This document shows, one piece after another, positions 37,201 through 48,256 of a stretch of 64,000 nt of DNA (position 1 is its first letter; every line of letters begins with the position of its first letter). The stretch is taken from the NCBI RefSeq assembly GCF_030851345.1, contig NZ_JALPNU010000020.1:1-64000 (forward strand). Direction: 5' to 3'. Origin of the DNA: Marinifilum sp. D714. Lineage in GTDB: Bacteria > Bacteroidota > Bacteroidia > Bacteroidales > Marinifilaceae. The notes under the pieces were generated by a model. The model was not told the origin of the DNA and did no database searches. It saw nothing but the letters and a program-made list of their open reading frames with translations. Position numbers and translations under genes: made by a program.

Positions 37201-37469
37201 CACTGCAAAGTATCGTTGACAATTATGGCTCGAAAGAAGATGGTATTTTTGAGCGAGCTCAGAAGAAACTGAATGTTTTATTGGAAGCTGAGAAGCAGAA
37301 AGAGAAGGAAGTTGCCAGCAAATCGGTGGAACTTCAATTTGAAGGAACAGATAGCATTCAGAATAAAAAACTATTTGAAGAAAACTCTGCCAAAAGAGAT
37401 TCTTTAGGATTGGATGAGGAACGGTTGATGTTGCAGGAAATGTTAGAAGAAGAAAAAGAAGTTGAGTAG
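34281..37469 (+). CDS. Long periplasmic TPR protein
   Basis: The 1062-aa protein has a signal peptide (residues 1-24, ending SSQAQ) and is otherwise a chain of some twenty TPR-like units (for example YEDAIPQFEKVGG, YNKAAEFYAKAAA, YEKAILNYKAVI), ending in an acidic charged coil. It has no enzymatic domain. The reading frame overlaps the following barrel gene if that gene started at TTG 37462; at ATG 37471 they are separated by one base. The linked pair suggests that the TPR rod holds or assembles the barrel protein in the envelope. Confidence 0.88.
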   Translation: MRSRYLLWIFLSLLLISIGNSSQAQKSLNHYSDAQIWQSANEKFQNKNFGAARKEFQEFINRSSTEFSDKRSQAEFFKALCSIELFRPGAEEEMKAFIRNYPESNKIQLAYFQLGRQQYRNKKYKAALLWFKQVDPYLLKNDDLTEYRFKIAYSYFRKADYENARKNFYEIIEVSGDYNAPANYYYSHIAYLNKNYQTALSGFEKLESNRTFAPIVPYYICQIYFLQERYQDLLNYAPKYLDDASVKRQDEIAKMIGLAYYQEKEYAKAIPYLEKGKKSLVREEKFAYGYCLYKQKRYEDAIPQFEKVGGEDDEMLQVATFCLADSYLKSGNKNGAKAAFASAARMDFDKNMQQDALFNYAKLTYELSYSPFNETIKAFDEYLQKYPDSDRNDEAYDYLVKVYMTTRNYSDAIASMDKIRNKTPEIEKAYQRVSFLRGLELMKQLKYEEAIQAFDLSWKYRMYNSNISAERLYWKAEANYRLGNLKEAITQFKTFLVSPGSGTSEYFGQAYYNIAYANFDLDKYDEASDWFRKFVNQANEKDEFVSDAYNRIGDCFFLNREYNKAAEFYAKAAATSGWDADYALYQQAFCMGLLNQPNEKARLLEQVKTKYPTSQYSDDALYELARAKVKMNEQREAAGLYQELVKNHSNSSFAAKSLVQLGLMNYNLKEYEKAILNYKAVITEYPQSQEKKSALIGLKNVYVDLNKVNEYFAFVESVGNGSMVRSSEKDSLTYISAERLYMSGETEQGIRAFENYLSTFPSGMFRLNAQYYKADAALNSQDYESALVGFEEVINQPDNLFTEKALLAASQLNFKNRSFDRSKNQYQRLIKTAEIPENINVAKVGYLRSVYGLSEFDQVILAAKDVLEMPKVQEEMIREATFKRAKAYLSLDKKTDALKDLKILSKEVQSVEGAEAKFRIAEVYYAQNKWDEAEKEINNFIEMNSPHHYWLAESFLLLSDVFLKKNDEFQAKYTLQSIVDNYGSKEDGIFERAQKKLNVLLEAEKQKEKEVASKSVELQFEGTDSIQNKKLFEENSAKRDSLGLDEERLMLQEMLEEEKEVE

Positions 37470-37470
37470 C

Positions 37471-39213
37471 ATGATAATTAGAGAAACAATGTTGAAAAAG
37501 ATTTTATTAGCAATTGTAGTTTTCGGTTTTTCCTACTCAATTGCCTGGTCACAAGAACAAAGAGAGTTAGATAAAGAAGTTAAGGTAAGAACAACTTATC
37601 AGCCTAAAATAAATAAGGCTTTAAGATTAGGGAAACTTCCGGTAATTCAAGATACAAGCACATTTACACCAAGCTTTGATTATTTTATTCAGGCAAAACC
37701 ATTAAATGTAGGTTTTTCGCCAGCAGAGATTCCAGCTGCTAGAATTGTGGGAGAACCATTGAAAAAATTGAATTCCCATACTTTAACTATTGCTGGAGGA
37801 AATTATTCTACTCTTTTTGGAGATTATCGATTTAATAATCAACGGTCAAAAACTGCAGATATAGGAGTTCATTTAAGACATTATTCGAGCAATGGAAAAT
37901 TGAAACTGGAGGATGATGATAAAGTGAAACCTGATTTTTCTGAGCAATTGGCAGAAGTATATGGAACTGCATACCTTGATGAAGGAAAGGTATCAGGAAA
38001 ATTGTTTTACAAGCATACAGGATTCAATTATTTTGGCTTTCCACAATCGGATGACTTAGAGGGAACCACAACTAATTTATTCCCATACGCTGAGCAAAAA
38101 CTAAACAATTTTGGTTTAAATGCTTTGTATCAGTCTAACTTTAAAGATGAGGAGCAATTGAATTTTGGTTTGGGATTAAAGTATGAACACTTTTCTGATG
38201 ATATCGATGCAAATGAAAATGATATTTTAATCTCAGGAAATGCCAGAATTAGAAGAGGAGATGCATTTTGGAGCCTTAGATCGGAGTTTGATTATTTTGC
38301 CATTGATGGGTTAAACCATTGGGAAGATTCAAACTGGGTTTCTGAAAGAAAGACCCTAAAATGGAGTTTAAATCCTCAATATTTGTTGCAAACCGGGAAC
38401 TTTAATCTTCAGTTGGGAGTGAATGCTGTTTTGGCAACTGGTGATGATTCTGAAACCAAACTGTATCCAGATGTAAAAGTGGATTTCGAGGCAATTGACG
38501 GAATTATGAGTTTGTTTGCAGGCTTGAATGGCGATTTAAAGATGAATTGTTACAAAGATATTGTAGAAGAAAATCGATTCATTTATTCAGGTTTGAACGT
38601 TTCGCCAAGCAATATAAAGTATAAATTATTCGGTGGAATTAGAGGAAGTATGTCTTCCAACTCATCGTTTACTTTACAGGCAGAGTATTCAGCTATCGAT
38701 AATCAATATTTCTTTATTCAGGAAAATGTTAAAATTCCTCAGGGAATGACCATTTCAGGTGTTCCATATTCCAATAAATTTGGAGTTGTTTACGATGATG
38801 TTAATGTACTTCGATTGGGTGCTGAATTAACCATTGGGTGGACCGAGAAGTTGGAATTAAATTCATCAGTTTGGTACAACAACTATTCAATGGATGAATT
38901 GGGAGAAGCTTGGCACATGCCGGAATTTGAAATGCAAGTCAACGCAATATATTCTTTTGCAAATGATTTAACTTTTAACGCTGGCGTTAATATGATTGGA
39001 GAGCGTTCTACTTTTCTTGTAAGATATGATTTAACTAAAGTAGAAAAGTTAGAAGCGGTCTATGATTTAAATGTAGGAGCCAATTATAGCGTAAACGAAT
39101 ATTTTTCAGCTTTTGCGCAAGTAAATAACTTATTTGCGGATAAGTATTACCAATGGGATGGATATCCTTCGCAAGGACTTAATTTTTTACTTGGAATAAA
39201 AGTTAACTTGTAA
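37471..39213 (+). CDS. Outer-membrane beta-barrel protein paired with the TPR protein
   Basis: I chose ATG 37471 (580 aa); ATG 37489 (MLKKILLAIVV), which begins the signal peptide directly, is equally likely. After SIAWSQ comes a short N-terminal segment with VKVRTTYQPKINKALRLG, then repeated 10-12-residue amphipathic strands to the C-terminus, which ends NFLLGIKVNL like TonB-dependent receptors (VNNLFADKYY). There is no plug domain, so it is not a complete TonB receptor. It should be inserted in the outer membrane. Co-transcription with the TPR gene is nearly certain. Confidence 0.82.
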   Translation: MIIRETMLKKILLAIVVFGFSYSIAWSQEQRELDKEVKVRTTYQPKINKALRLGKLPVIQDTSTFTPSFDYFIQAKPLNVGFSPAEIPAARIVGEPLKKLNSHTLTIAGGNYSTLFGDYRFNNQRSKTADIGVHLRHYSSNGKLKLEDDDKVKPDFSEQLAEVYGTAYLDEGKVSGKLFYKHTGFNYFGFPQSDDLEGTTTNLFPYAEQKLNNFGLNALYQSNFKDEEQLNFGLGLKYEHFSDDIDANENDILISGNARIRRGDAFWSLRSEFDYFAIDGLNHWEDSNWVSERKTLKWSLNPQYLLQTGNFNLQLGVNAVLATGDDSETKLYPDVKVDFEAIDGIMSLFAGLNGDLKMNCYKDIVEENRFIYSGLNVSPSNIKYKLFGGIRGSMSSNSSFTLQAEYSAIDNQYFFIQENVKIPQGMTISGVPYSNKFGVVYDDVNVLRLGAELTIGWTEKLELNSSVWYNNYSMDELGEAWHMPEFEMQVNAIYSFANDLTFNAGVNMIGERSTFLVRYDLTKVEKLEAVYDLNVGANYSVNEYFSAFAQVNNLFADKYYQWDGYPSQGLNFLLGIKVNL

Positions 39214-39234
39214 GAATTTAAAACAACAAAATAT

Positions 39235-39263
39235 TAAGGGATGTCACTACTGGCATCCCTTTT
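39235..39263 (+). terminator. Terminator after barrel gene
   Basis: AAGGGATG pairs with CATCCCTT around a 10-base loop, followed by TT. Confidence 0.85.
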
Positions 39264-39338
39264 GTTATTACTGACGATAATATATTGTAGATTGAATAGT
39301 TTTTACTAGCTTTATTTTAATTAAATTTTCTCAACCAC

Positions 39339-39839
39339 ATGAATTTGAACTTTACTTCGCGATATGCGAGCGTTATTATCTCATTATTTACTTTGTTACT
39401 GATATCGGGTTCGGTATTCGCTCAACAGGCGGAACGCTGGAAATTATCCGTTAATAATGACAGAAAGCCCTTAGAGATTTTAATGGATATTGGTGAAGAG
39501 GATCTCGGAGTTACCTACTTGTTTGATATCACAAGAGATACTTTAAATATGTCTTTTGTAGCAGAAGAGGCGCTTAACTGGAAAAAACACGGTGTTAGTG
39601 TATATGCTATGCCCAAAGGCAAAGAAGTTCTAAAATTAAAATTAGATGATGCAGACCTGGAAAATGTGCAGGTTGTATTTTATAGAATGTGGAAGGCCAT
39701 GCCCAAAGGATTTAAAAACGTAACAACCCTGTTTGAATTGCGTGAATATGGTGTTACAGAAACAGGAAAGAAAGTAGATAATTTCATCATTAAGTTTAAA
39801 ATGAAACGACCACGAAGAGGACAATCAATTTCCTTTTAA
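39339..39839 (+). CDS. Small secreted hypothetical protein
   Basis: The 166-aa protein has a signal peptide (MNLNFTSRYASVIISLFTLL..VFAQ) and a mature part that alternates short beta-rich and charged segments, ending in the basic KMKRPRRGQ. I do not recognise a family. It follows a terminator after the barrel gene and is the last gene before gyrB. A periplasmic role is inferred from the signal only. Confidence 0.72.
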   Translation: MNLNFTSRYASVIISLFTLLLISGSVFAQQAERWKLSVNNDRKPLEILMDIGEEDLGVTYLFDITRDTLNMSFVAEEALNWKKHGVSVYAMPKGKEVLKLKLDDADLENVQVVFYRMWKAMPKGFKNVTTLFELREYGVTETGKKVDNFIIKFKMKRPRRGQSISF

Positions 39840-40202
39840 GATGGTGATTTTCAAATAAACATAAACTAAATTTGGGTTTTGCTATTTTTTGTGTTTAAAT
39901 TGCCTTCGTCAAAAAACAGTATTGTGCATTATTTTTAATGACTTTCCTGCCCTTAGATTCATCATTTTTATTATCTTTGTTTAACTTTTGTTTTTTGGCT
40001 TTAGTTGTCTGGTAAGGTGTTGATATTTAAGAGTTTTGATCTTGTGTATGAATGGTTCATTTTCCAGTTTTTGAGAATTAAAAATCAAGCCATTAAACTT
40101 TCTGAAAATTGCACAAAAAATATTAGAATTTGGAATTGATAATCAGAGGCTGTTTTTTGATTATCTTCTAATTTCTTTTTCGAAAAACTAAAGATCTGTT
40201 AG
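39840..40202. other. Intergenic region upstream of gyrB
   Basis: 363 bases. A TATCTTTG box is at 39972-39979. No terminator is seen for the small secreted-protein gene, nor any repeat or RNA gene. Confidence 0.5.
39972..39979 (+). promoter_or_regulatory. Candidate -7 box of gyrB
   Basis: TATCTTTG matches TAnnTTTG but is 224 bases from the ATG and lacks a clear -33 TTTG, so its link to gyrB is tentative. Confidence 0.35.
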
Positions 40203-42164
<1,962 letters not shown>

Positions 42165-42181
42165 GTTCTAAATACAAAACA

Positions 42182-42214
42182 GAAGCCCTTGAGAATTTCT
42201 CAGGGGCTTTTTTG
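42182..42214 (+). terminator. gyrB terminator
   Basis: AAGCCCTTGAGAA and TTCTCAGGGGCTT pair (one G-T), followed by T6. Confidence 0.9.
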
Positions 42215-42252
42215 AATAATTAATCGTCTTCGTCTTATTTAAATTAAGAGTC

Positions 42253-42819
42253 ATGAATATCTGCGTATTTTGTTCTTCAAGCAATTCTTTGGATGAAAAG
42301 TATTTTAAGGAAGCTACTGAACTTGGAAAATTAATTGGTTTAAATCATCACGGATTGGTTTATGGAGGAACCAATGTTGGCTTAATGAATGAGGTGGCTG
42401 AAGCTGTGAAAACATCGGGAGGAAAAGTGTTAGGGGTTATTCCTAAGTTGATCAATGATTATGGAATTTCTGCTGACTTTTTAGATGAATTAATTATTAC
42501 ACCTGATATGGCTGAAAGAAAAAAGCTATTACGCGATAAATCGGATGCTTTTGTTGCACTTCCTGGTGGTTTTGGAACATTAGAGGAAATATTGGAGGTA
42601 ATCACGTTAAAGCAATTGGGCTATCACAATAAACCTGTTGTGTTTATTAATACAAATGGCTTTTATGAGAATTTAAAAGCTCAATTTGAACTATCTTATC
42701 AAGAAAAGTTTGCTAAACCTGAATACAGCAAATTGTTCTACTTTGCCACAGACTACAAAGATGCAATTTCCTATATAGAGAACTACAAACAAGAAGTTAG
42801 GGGAACAAAATGGGATTAG
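42253..42819 (+). CDS. LOG-family nucleotide phosphoribohydrolase
   Basis: The 188-aa protein belongs to the TIGR00730 / Lonely Guy family that hydrolyses nucleoside 5'-monophosphates to base and ribose 5-phosphate. The signatures are YGGTNVGLMNEVA (38-49) and PGGFGTLEEI at 104-113, plus the ITPDMAERKKLL segment. Length is normal for the family. The stop overlaps the convergent kinase gene by 4 bases. It is likely cytoplasmic, with purine salvage inferred. Confidence 0.88.
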   Translation: MNICVFCSSSNSLDEKYFKEATELGKLIGLNHHGLVYGGTNVGLMNEVAEAVKTSGGKVLGVIPKLINDYGISADFLDELIITPDMAERKKLLRDKSDAFVALPGGFGTLEEILEVITLKQLGYHNKPVVFINTNGFYENLKAQFELSYQEKFAKPEYSKLFYFATDYKDAISYIENYKQEVRGTKWD

Positions 42820-45623
42820 TTTATTGAGAATTGCTTATTGATTGAATCCAATAAAGTTTTGGTTTTAACTGGTTTTACGATGTAATCATCACAACCTGCA
42901 GCAAAGGCTTTGGTTTTGTTTTCTTCTTCAACAAAAGCAGTTTGTCCAATAATTGGAATTGCTGAATTTCGATGCTTTATTCTCTTGGTAGCTTCGTATC
43001 CATTCATAACTGGCATCTGAATATCCATTAAAACAATATCAACCTTAACCGATTCACACAATGAAATAGCTTCAATGCCATTTTTAGCCCAAAATATTTG
43101 AGCCTGAGTGTGTTCTAGCGCAGTTTTAAAATAAGTAAAGTTATTTCTTTGATCATCAACAATCAGAATTTTCTTGCCACCCCAATTGTAATGGTTTTCT
43201 TTGCGAAATTCATCTTCTTTCTCAATGCTAAATGGAAACTGTATATAAAAACAGGTTCCTTCATTTTCTATTGATTCTACTCTTATTTTGCCACCAAGAA
43301 CCTCTGTTAATCTATGGGTAATTGTTAGACCTAATCCTGTTCCACCATATTGCCTGGTGTCTGATCCGTCAATTTGTCTGAAAGACATGAAGATATCCTT
43401 TAAAGCACTTTCAGGAATACCAATGCCAGTGTCTTTTACATATATTTCAATGGCAGATTCATTTTCTATGGTTTGATATCCAAATTCTACTGAACCTTCA
43501 TTTGTAAATTTGATTGCATTATCTAAAACATTGGATAAAAGTTGTTCTAATCTTTTTGCATCGGTAAACAAAAGAGCATCTTTATCGCTTAGTGCTTTTT
43601 GTACTTGTAGTGTAATGTGAGATTTATTGATACTATTTTTTAGCCCATAAAATTTCTCAAATAGAACAGTAAGAATGCCATTTAGATTATAATTTGCCCA
43701 ATTCAAATTGATTTGTCTCGATTCAATTTTTGACAAATCAATAATATTATTTATGAGCTGTAGAAGGTTGTTACTACTTTGTTTTATTAGTTCTCCATAT
43801 TCAAGTCTTTCATTTTCATTGATATTTTGAGAGGTCATAATATCGGTAAATCCGATAATATGATTCATTGGAGTTCGAATTTCATGAGACATATTTGCCA
43901 AAAATGCTGATTTTAAAAGGTCTGATTCTTCGGCTTTGTTTTTGGCTTCGGTTAAGTGTTGCTCATATAGTTTTCGTTGTGTGATATCACGGTAAATTCC
44001 GAAAATTGCGATAGGTTTATCGTCAATTATTATTGGATTCCCTACGATGGATACATCAATCAATTCTCCAGTTTTGCATTTTCGTTTGGTTTCTATTTCA
44101 ACAAGCTGCCCATTGGTAGTTAAGGTATTTAATTTATTTGCTTCTTCTTGTCTTTCTTCATCGGCAAGTAAATTGTCAATACCTACACCTTTTATATCTT
44201 CCAAAGTGTAGCCAAAAAGTTCAGTGAATTTTTTATTGATTTTAATTCCTTTGCTTTCATTGTCAGTAATGGCAATCGCTTCTGGTGAATTTTCGAATAA
44301 TTGTTCAAAATATGCAGTTTCGATATTTAACTGTTGCTCAATTTTGTCACGTTTTGAAATCATTTGATTTGCTAGCTCACCTAATTCCTTGTATTCCTTA
44401 AATTGTAAAGATGAGATATTTATTCTTAGCGATTCGGATGCTGCTTTTTCAAAAAAACGAGTAAATACGTATAGACCAGTTTTTGTAATTCGAACCATAT
44501 ATCGCGAGAAAATGATAATGCAAATCACAACCAGAGCTACAAGAATTACCCCATTAAGAATATAGTTATTTACATTTGCTTGCAATTCATCATTTCTATT
44601 TTTAATGGTTTGGTTCAGTTCGTCAAGATGAATACCAGAACCTATAATCCATTGCCAGTCTTTATAGGATTTTGCATAAGTTAATTTTGGTAAGGGGCGT
44701 TCAATTGAGTTTGCAAAAGGATCAAGATATTCTATAAATCCACCTTCAGAATCAGTTCCCCTCGAAATGAATTCTCTTACAATCCTGTTTCCATTTCTAT
44801 CAGATATGTTCCATAAGTTTCTCCCAACCAATACTTTATTCGTGTGGGCAAGGCATGTTCCATCAAAGCTTATAACTGTGATAGTGAAATCATCATCAAA
44901 TCGTAAATCGGTAATTTTTTCTAATATTTTCTCTTGAATTTCAAGTTTATAATTGTTTACATATTGAGTGCAGCCAATATACCAATCGAACTCTTTAAAT
45001 ATTTTAACAAAAGAAATCTTGGGATGAATTTTCTGACTATTTTCTGCTTGCCAGGAATAGTCCGTGTAACCTTCTCCTACTGATTTGACAGTTTCAATTT
45101 CATTTTGGATAATCGGAACACCATAAACATCTTTTACCTGAAGTTTGTTTCGCCCAATCCTCTCAGGATTTTCAGGATCCATAATTACGGTTCCATTTAA
45201 TTTGTTAATGTAGAAGTAGCCATCTCCATTATTAAAGCGAACCGATTTTAATGCATTGATTATTAATTTTTGAAGCTCTTTTTTTGTTAGTTTGTCCTTA
45301 TAGCTTTTGTATAAATTAGTTGCAATGCTGTGTGCTTCGTAAACTCTACTACTAATATCTTTCTTTAATAGGTTTCTGGTTTGCAACCTTTCATTTTCAA
45401 TATAATTGATAAGAGTTTGAGTTTCCTGTTGTAAGGTTTTCTTCTGGTTTTTTAAGAAATCTTGCCTTATTTGAAGCGACTCTCGTTGAAACTTTTGTTT
45501 TTCTTGTTGGATGACAAACAAACCAAATACAAGAATTAATCCCAATGATATGGAAAGCAATGAAAAAAGAAAAACTTTCGAAATGCTTTTGTTGTTAAAG
45601 AGTTTAGTGAGAATGAACTTCAT
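42816..45623 (-). CDS. Cache/PAS hybrid histidine kinase with receiver
   Basis: The 935-aa protein has helix 1 (about 15-38), a Cache-type periplasmic region (DGYFYINKLNG, DWYIGCTQYV, TITVISFDGTCLAH), helix 2 (about 348-372), a PAS domain near 440-555, and HisKA with His580 in MSHEIRTPMNHI. The ATPase carries DTGIGIP and GGTGLGLT; the receiver carries Asp867 in LMDIQMPV. It is a paralogue of the kinase at 3134-5569 with an added PAS. It lies 18 bases after dapF on the same strand. No output or Hpt domain follows. Confidence 0.92.
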   Translation of the reverse strand: MKFILTKLFNNKSISKVFLFSLLSISLGLILVFGLFVIQQEKQKFQRESLQIRQDFLKNQKKTLQQETQTLINYIENERLQTRNLLKKDISSRVYEAHSIATNLYKSYKDKLTKKELQKLIINALKSVRFNNGDGYFYINKLNGTVIMDPENPERIGRNKLQVKDVYGVPIIQNEIETVKSVGEGYTDYSWQAENSQKIHPKISFVKIFKEFDWYIGCTQYVNNYKLEIQEKILEKITDLRFDDDFTITVISFDGTCLAHTNKVLVGRNLWNISDRNGNRIVREFISRGTDSEGGFIEYLDPFANSIERPLPKLTYAKSYKDWQWIIGSGIHLDELNQTIKNRNDELQANVNNYILNGVILVALVVICIIIFSRYMVRITKTGLYVFTRFFEKAASESLRINISSLQFKEYKELGELANQMISKRDKIEQQLNIETAYFEQLFENSPEAIAITDNESKGIKINKKFTELFGYTLEDIKGVGIDNLLADEERQEEANKLNTLTTNGQLVEIETKRKCKTGELIDVSIVGNPIIIDDKPIAIFGIYRDITQRKLYEQHLTEAKNKAEESDLLKSAFLANMSHEIRTPMNHIIGFTDIMTSQNINENERLEYGELIKQSSNNLLQLINNIIDLSKIESRQINLNWANYNLNGILTVLFEKFYGLKNSINKSHITLQVQKALSDKDALLFTDAKRLEQLLSNVLDNAIKFTNEGSVEFGYQTIENESAIEIYVKDTGIGIPESALKDIFMSFRQIDGSDTRQYGGTGLGLTITHRLTEVLGGKIRVESIENEGTCFYIQFPFSIEKEDEFRKENHYNWGGKKILIVDDQRNNFTYFKTALEHTQAQIFWAKNGIEAISLCESVKVDIVLMDIQMPVMNGYEATKRIKHRNSAIPIIGQTAFVEEENKTKAFAAGCDDYIVKPVKTKTLLDSINKQFSIN

Positions 45624-45641
45624 ACAATCGAAACAGCGATT

Positions 45642-46427
45642 TTAAATATTTACAGTTCCTGAAAATACTTTTCTTGCAGGCCCAATAAGCCAAACATTAT
45701 TAATATTTTGTGTGTCTAATCTTTCAAAACGAACTTCTAGGTTTCCACCTTTGGTTGTTATTTTGAAATGTTCTTTGTTTTTTTCATATCCGGAACCAAT
45801 TGCAGATGCAACTACACCAGTACCACAAGAATAGGTTTCATCTTCTACTCCTCGTTCGTAGGTACTTACCTGTATTCCTTCATCATTGAAAGAAACAAAA
45901 TTTACATTTGTACCTTCTTTTGCAAATCTTTCATTGTACCGAATTGCCTTTCCATTTTTGTATGTATCAAAGTTTGCATGGGAATCAATGAATTCAACGT
46001 AATGCGGCGACCCAGTATTCATGTAGTAATGATTTTCGCCCTTTTCGATACCAGATACATTGATCATTTTCAGACTAACCTGCACGAAATCATTTTCATC
46101 TTTCACCAAGGCCTCATGTTCTCCATCTACTGCAATAAATAGTGTCTTATCCTTGATAATCCCTAAATGATATGCAAACGCAACAATACATCTTCCACCA
46201 TTTCCGCACATGCTGGCTTCACCACCATCCGAATTGAAGTACCTCATGCGAAAATCGTAACCTTCAGCATTCTCCAATAACATTAAACCATCTGCACCAA
46301 TACCAAATCTTCTATGGCACAAGTGTCCAATTAACTTTTTGTTATCTGGGGTTATAATATTATTACGGTTATCAATCAAAACAAAATCATTTCCAGTTCC
46401 CTGATATTTCCAAAATTTAATCTGCAT
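45642..46427 (-). CDS. dapF: Diaminopimelate epimerase
   Basis: Interconverts LL- and meso-diaminopimelate for peptidoglycan and lysine. The 261-aa protein has the two catalytic cysteines Cys74 (MCGNGGRC) and Cys201 (YSCGTGVVA), NTGSPHYVEF, and FNSDGGEASMC. Length is normal. It precedes the hybrid kinase on the same strand, so the kinase may be co-expressed with a cell-wall gene (inference). No other lysine genes lie near. Confidence 0.95.
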   Translation of the reverse strand: MQIKFWKYQGTGNDFVLIDNRNNIITPDNKKLIGHLCHRRFGIGADGLMLLENAEGYDFRMRYFNSDGGEASMCGNGGRCIVAFAYHLGIIKDKTLFIAVDGEHEALVKDENDFVQVSLKMINVSGIEKGENHYYMNTGSPHYVEFIDSHANFDTYKNGKAIRYNERFAKEGTNVNFVSFNDEGIQVSTYERGVEDETYSCGTGVVASAIGSGYEKNKEHFKITTKGGNLEVRFERLDTQNINNVWLIGPARKVFSGTVNI

Positions 46428-46702
46428 TCTTGTGTAATCCTGTTAATAAGTGTTAAATACGTTAAAATTCAAAACACTTCTAAACTTATATCGTTAAAAT
46501 TGTAGCATAAAAGTAAGAATCTTATTGGTTTTACCCTTATTTCAAAAAGTGAAAAGTGCAAGAATTTGATGAATGTTAATTCAATGATAATTAACTATTG
46601 ATTATATGAATCTGTTTTCGTAACTTTTTATGTTCGAAACAGGATGTGTAAATTGCCGATAAGATGGATCCTAAGTTTCACTCTTAAAATTTTTATTGCA
46701 TT

Positions 46703-48151
46703 ATGAAAGCTAAAATGTTTTTTGGAAGAGTTTTAACTGCAGTATTTGGTGGGGGTATTGCCATTATTTTATTTGTATTATTTGTTGATAAAGAAGAAAA
46801 GATTATCACGGTAAAGGAGCCAAATGCGATACAATTAGCAAGTCTTCCGCAAAATGTGACAGGTCAGGTTGATTTAACGCTGGCCGCAGAATCATCAGTA
46901 AAATCGGTAGTACACGTAAAAACTTTATATACGAACGAAGAGTATCAATCCAATCCATTTTACGACTTTCTATTTGGAAATAGTAAAAGAGACTATCAAC
47001 CACAGCCAAGTTTAGGTTCAGGTTCAGGAGTAATTATTTCTGATGATGGTTATATCGTGACAAATAATCATGTTGTGAAAGGTTCGAATTTAATTAATGT
47101 AGTTTTACAAGATAAGAGATCCTATGAGGCAAAGTTGGTTGGACAGGATCCATATACCGATTTGGCATTGATTAAAATTGAGGAAGAAGATTTGCCTGCC
47201 ATGAGTTTTGGAAATTCTGATGAATTAAAATTAGGAGAGTGGGTTTTGGCGGTAGGAAATCCGTTTAATTTGACTTCCACAGTTACCGCTGGTATTATAA
47301 GTGCTAAAGCCAGAAATCTTGGTATCATGAGCAATAGGATGAGTATTGAATCGTTCTTACAGACAGATGCAGCAGTAAACCCTGGAAATAGTGGTGGAGC
47401 CCTTGTTGACACCAAGGGAAGGTTGGTAGGTATTAATACAGCAATTGAGTCAAGAACGGGCTCGTACTCAGGATATTCATTTGCAATACCAGTTACAATT
47501 GTAAAGAAGGTAATTGACGATTTAAAAGAATTTGGTAAGGTACAACGTGCTATGCTAGGGGTTTCAATTCAAAGTGTAGATGCTAATTTGGCTGAGGAAT
47601 ATGGACTGGAAAAGATAGAAGGGGTTTATATTGCGGAACTTACAGATGGTGGTGCTGCAGGAGGAGTTGGAATGAAAAGAGGAGATGTTATTCTAGAAAT
47701 TAATAGTAAAGAAGTAAACTCTGGTGCCGAACTGCAAGAACAAGTGAGCAAGTATCGCCCTGGAGATGAAATAGAGGTTTTAATAAAAAGAGATGGCAAA
47801 AAGAAACAATTTGATGTCGTTTTACGTAATAGGTTAGGAAATACGGAAGTGATAAAATCAAGTGATTTGGCTTTCCTGGGTGCTGAATTCGAGCCAATTT
47901 CTACTAAAGAGAAATATCGACTTCAAATAAATAGGGGAGTTAAAGTAAAGAATCTGCGTGGTGGAAAGTTGAAAGAGGAGAATATTAGAGAAGGTTTTAT
48001 TATTTACAAAATTAACAATACACCAATTTATAAAGTAAAAGATATCGAAGAGGCATTGCAGAGCGTTAAGGATGGCGGAGTATTTATTTCCGGTATATAT
48101 CCTAACGGCAGCGTGAAGTACTATGCCTTTTCTCTTAAGGATAATGAATAG
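46703..48151 (+). CDS. HtrA/DegQ-type periplasmic serine protease
   Basis: The 482-aa protein is anchored by an N-terminal helix (about 10-28) rather than cleaved. The catalytic triad is His123 (NNHVVKG), Asp153 (YTDLALI) and Ser230 (NPGNSGGAL). Two PDZ domains follow, at roughly 275-370 and 385-475. It degrades or refolds damaged envelope proteins. It stands upstream of the sigma factor gene, with separate promoter. Confidence 0.94.
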   Translation: MKAKMFFGRVLTAVFGGGIAIILFVLFVDKEEKIITVKEPNAIQLASLPQNVTGQVDLTLAAESSVKSVVHVKTLYTNEEYQSNPFYDFLFGNSKRDYQPQPSLGSGSGVIISDDGYIVTNNHVVKGSNLINVVLQDKRSYEAKLVGQDPYTDLALIKIEEEDLPAMSFGNSDELKLGEWVLAVGNPFNLTSTVTAGIISAKARNLGIMSNRMSIESFLQTDAAVNPGNSGGALVDTKGRLVGINTAIESRTGSYSGYSFAIPVTIVKKVIDDLKEFGKVQRAMLGVSIQSVDANLAEEYGLEKIEGVYIAELTDGGAAGGVGMKRGDVILEINSKEVNSGAELQEQVSKYRPGDEIEVLIKRDGKKKQFDVVLRNRLGNTEVIKSSDLAFLGAEFEPISTKEKYRLQINRGVKVKNLRGGKLKEENIREGFIIYKINNTPIYKVKDIEEALQSVKDGGVFISGIYPNGSVKYYAFSLKDNE

Positions 48152-48198
48152 AAATCAAACGAGAAAAATATAAATATTCGAATAAAATGGCAATTAAT

Positions 48199-48230
48199 TT
48201 TGACTTTTTTTATTAAAAAGTCTAATTTTG
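48199..48230 (+). promoter_or_regulatory. Promoter of the primary sigma factor gene
   Basis: TTTG at 48199-48202, a 20-base spacer and TAATTTTG at 48223-48230 form a full consensus promoter. The ATG is at 48257, a 26-base leader. Confidence 0.85.
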
Positions 48231-48256
48231 CGAAATATTTTCGATGAAAAGGGACT

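Noticed and set aside
37462-37470. TTG start of the barrel gene overlapping the TPR stop
   Set aside because: ATG 37471 or 37489 gives a conventional start and signal peptide without needing TTG.
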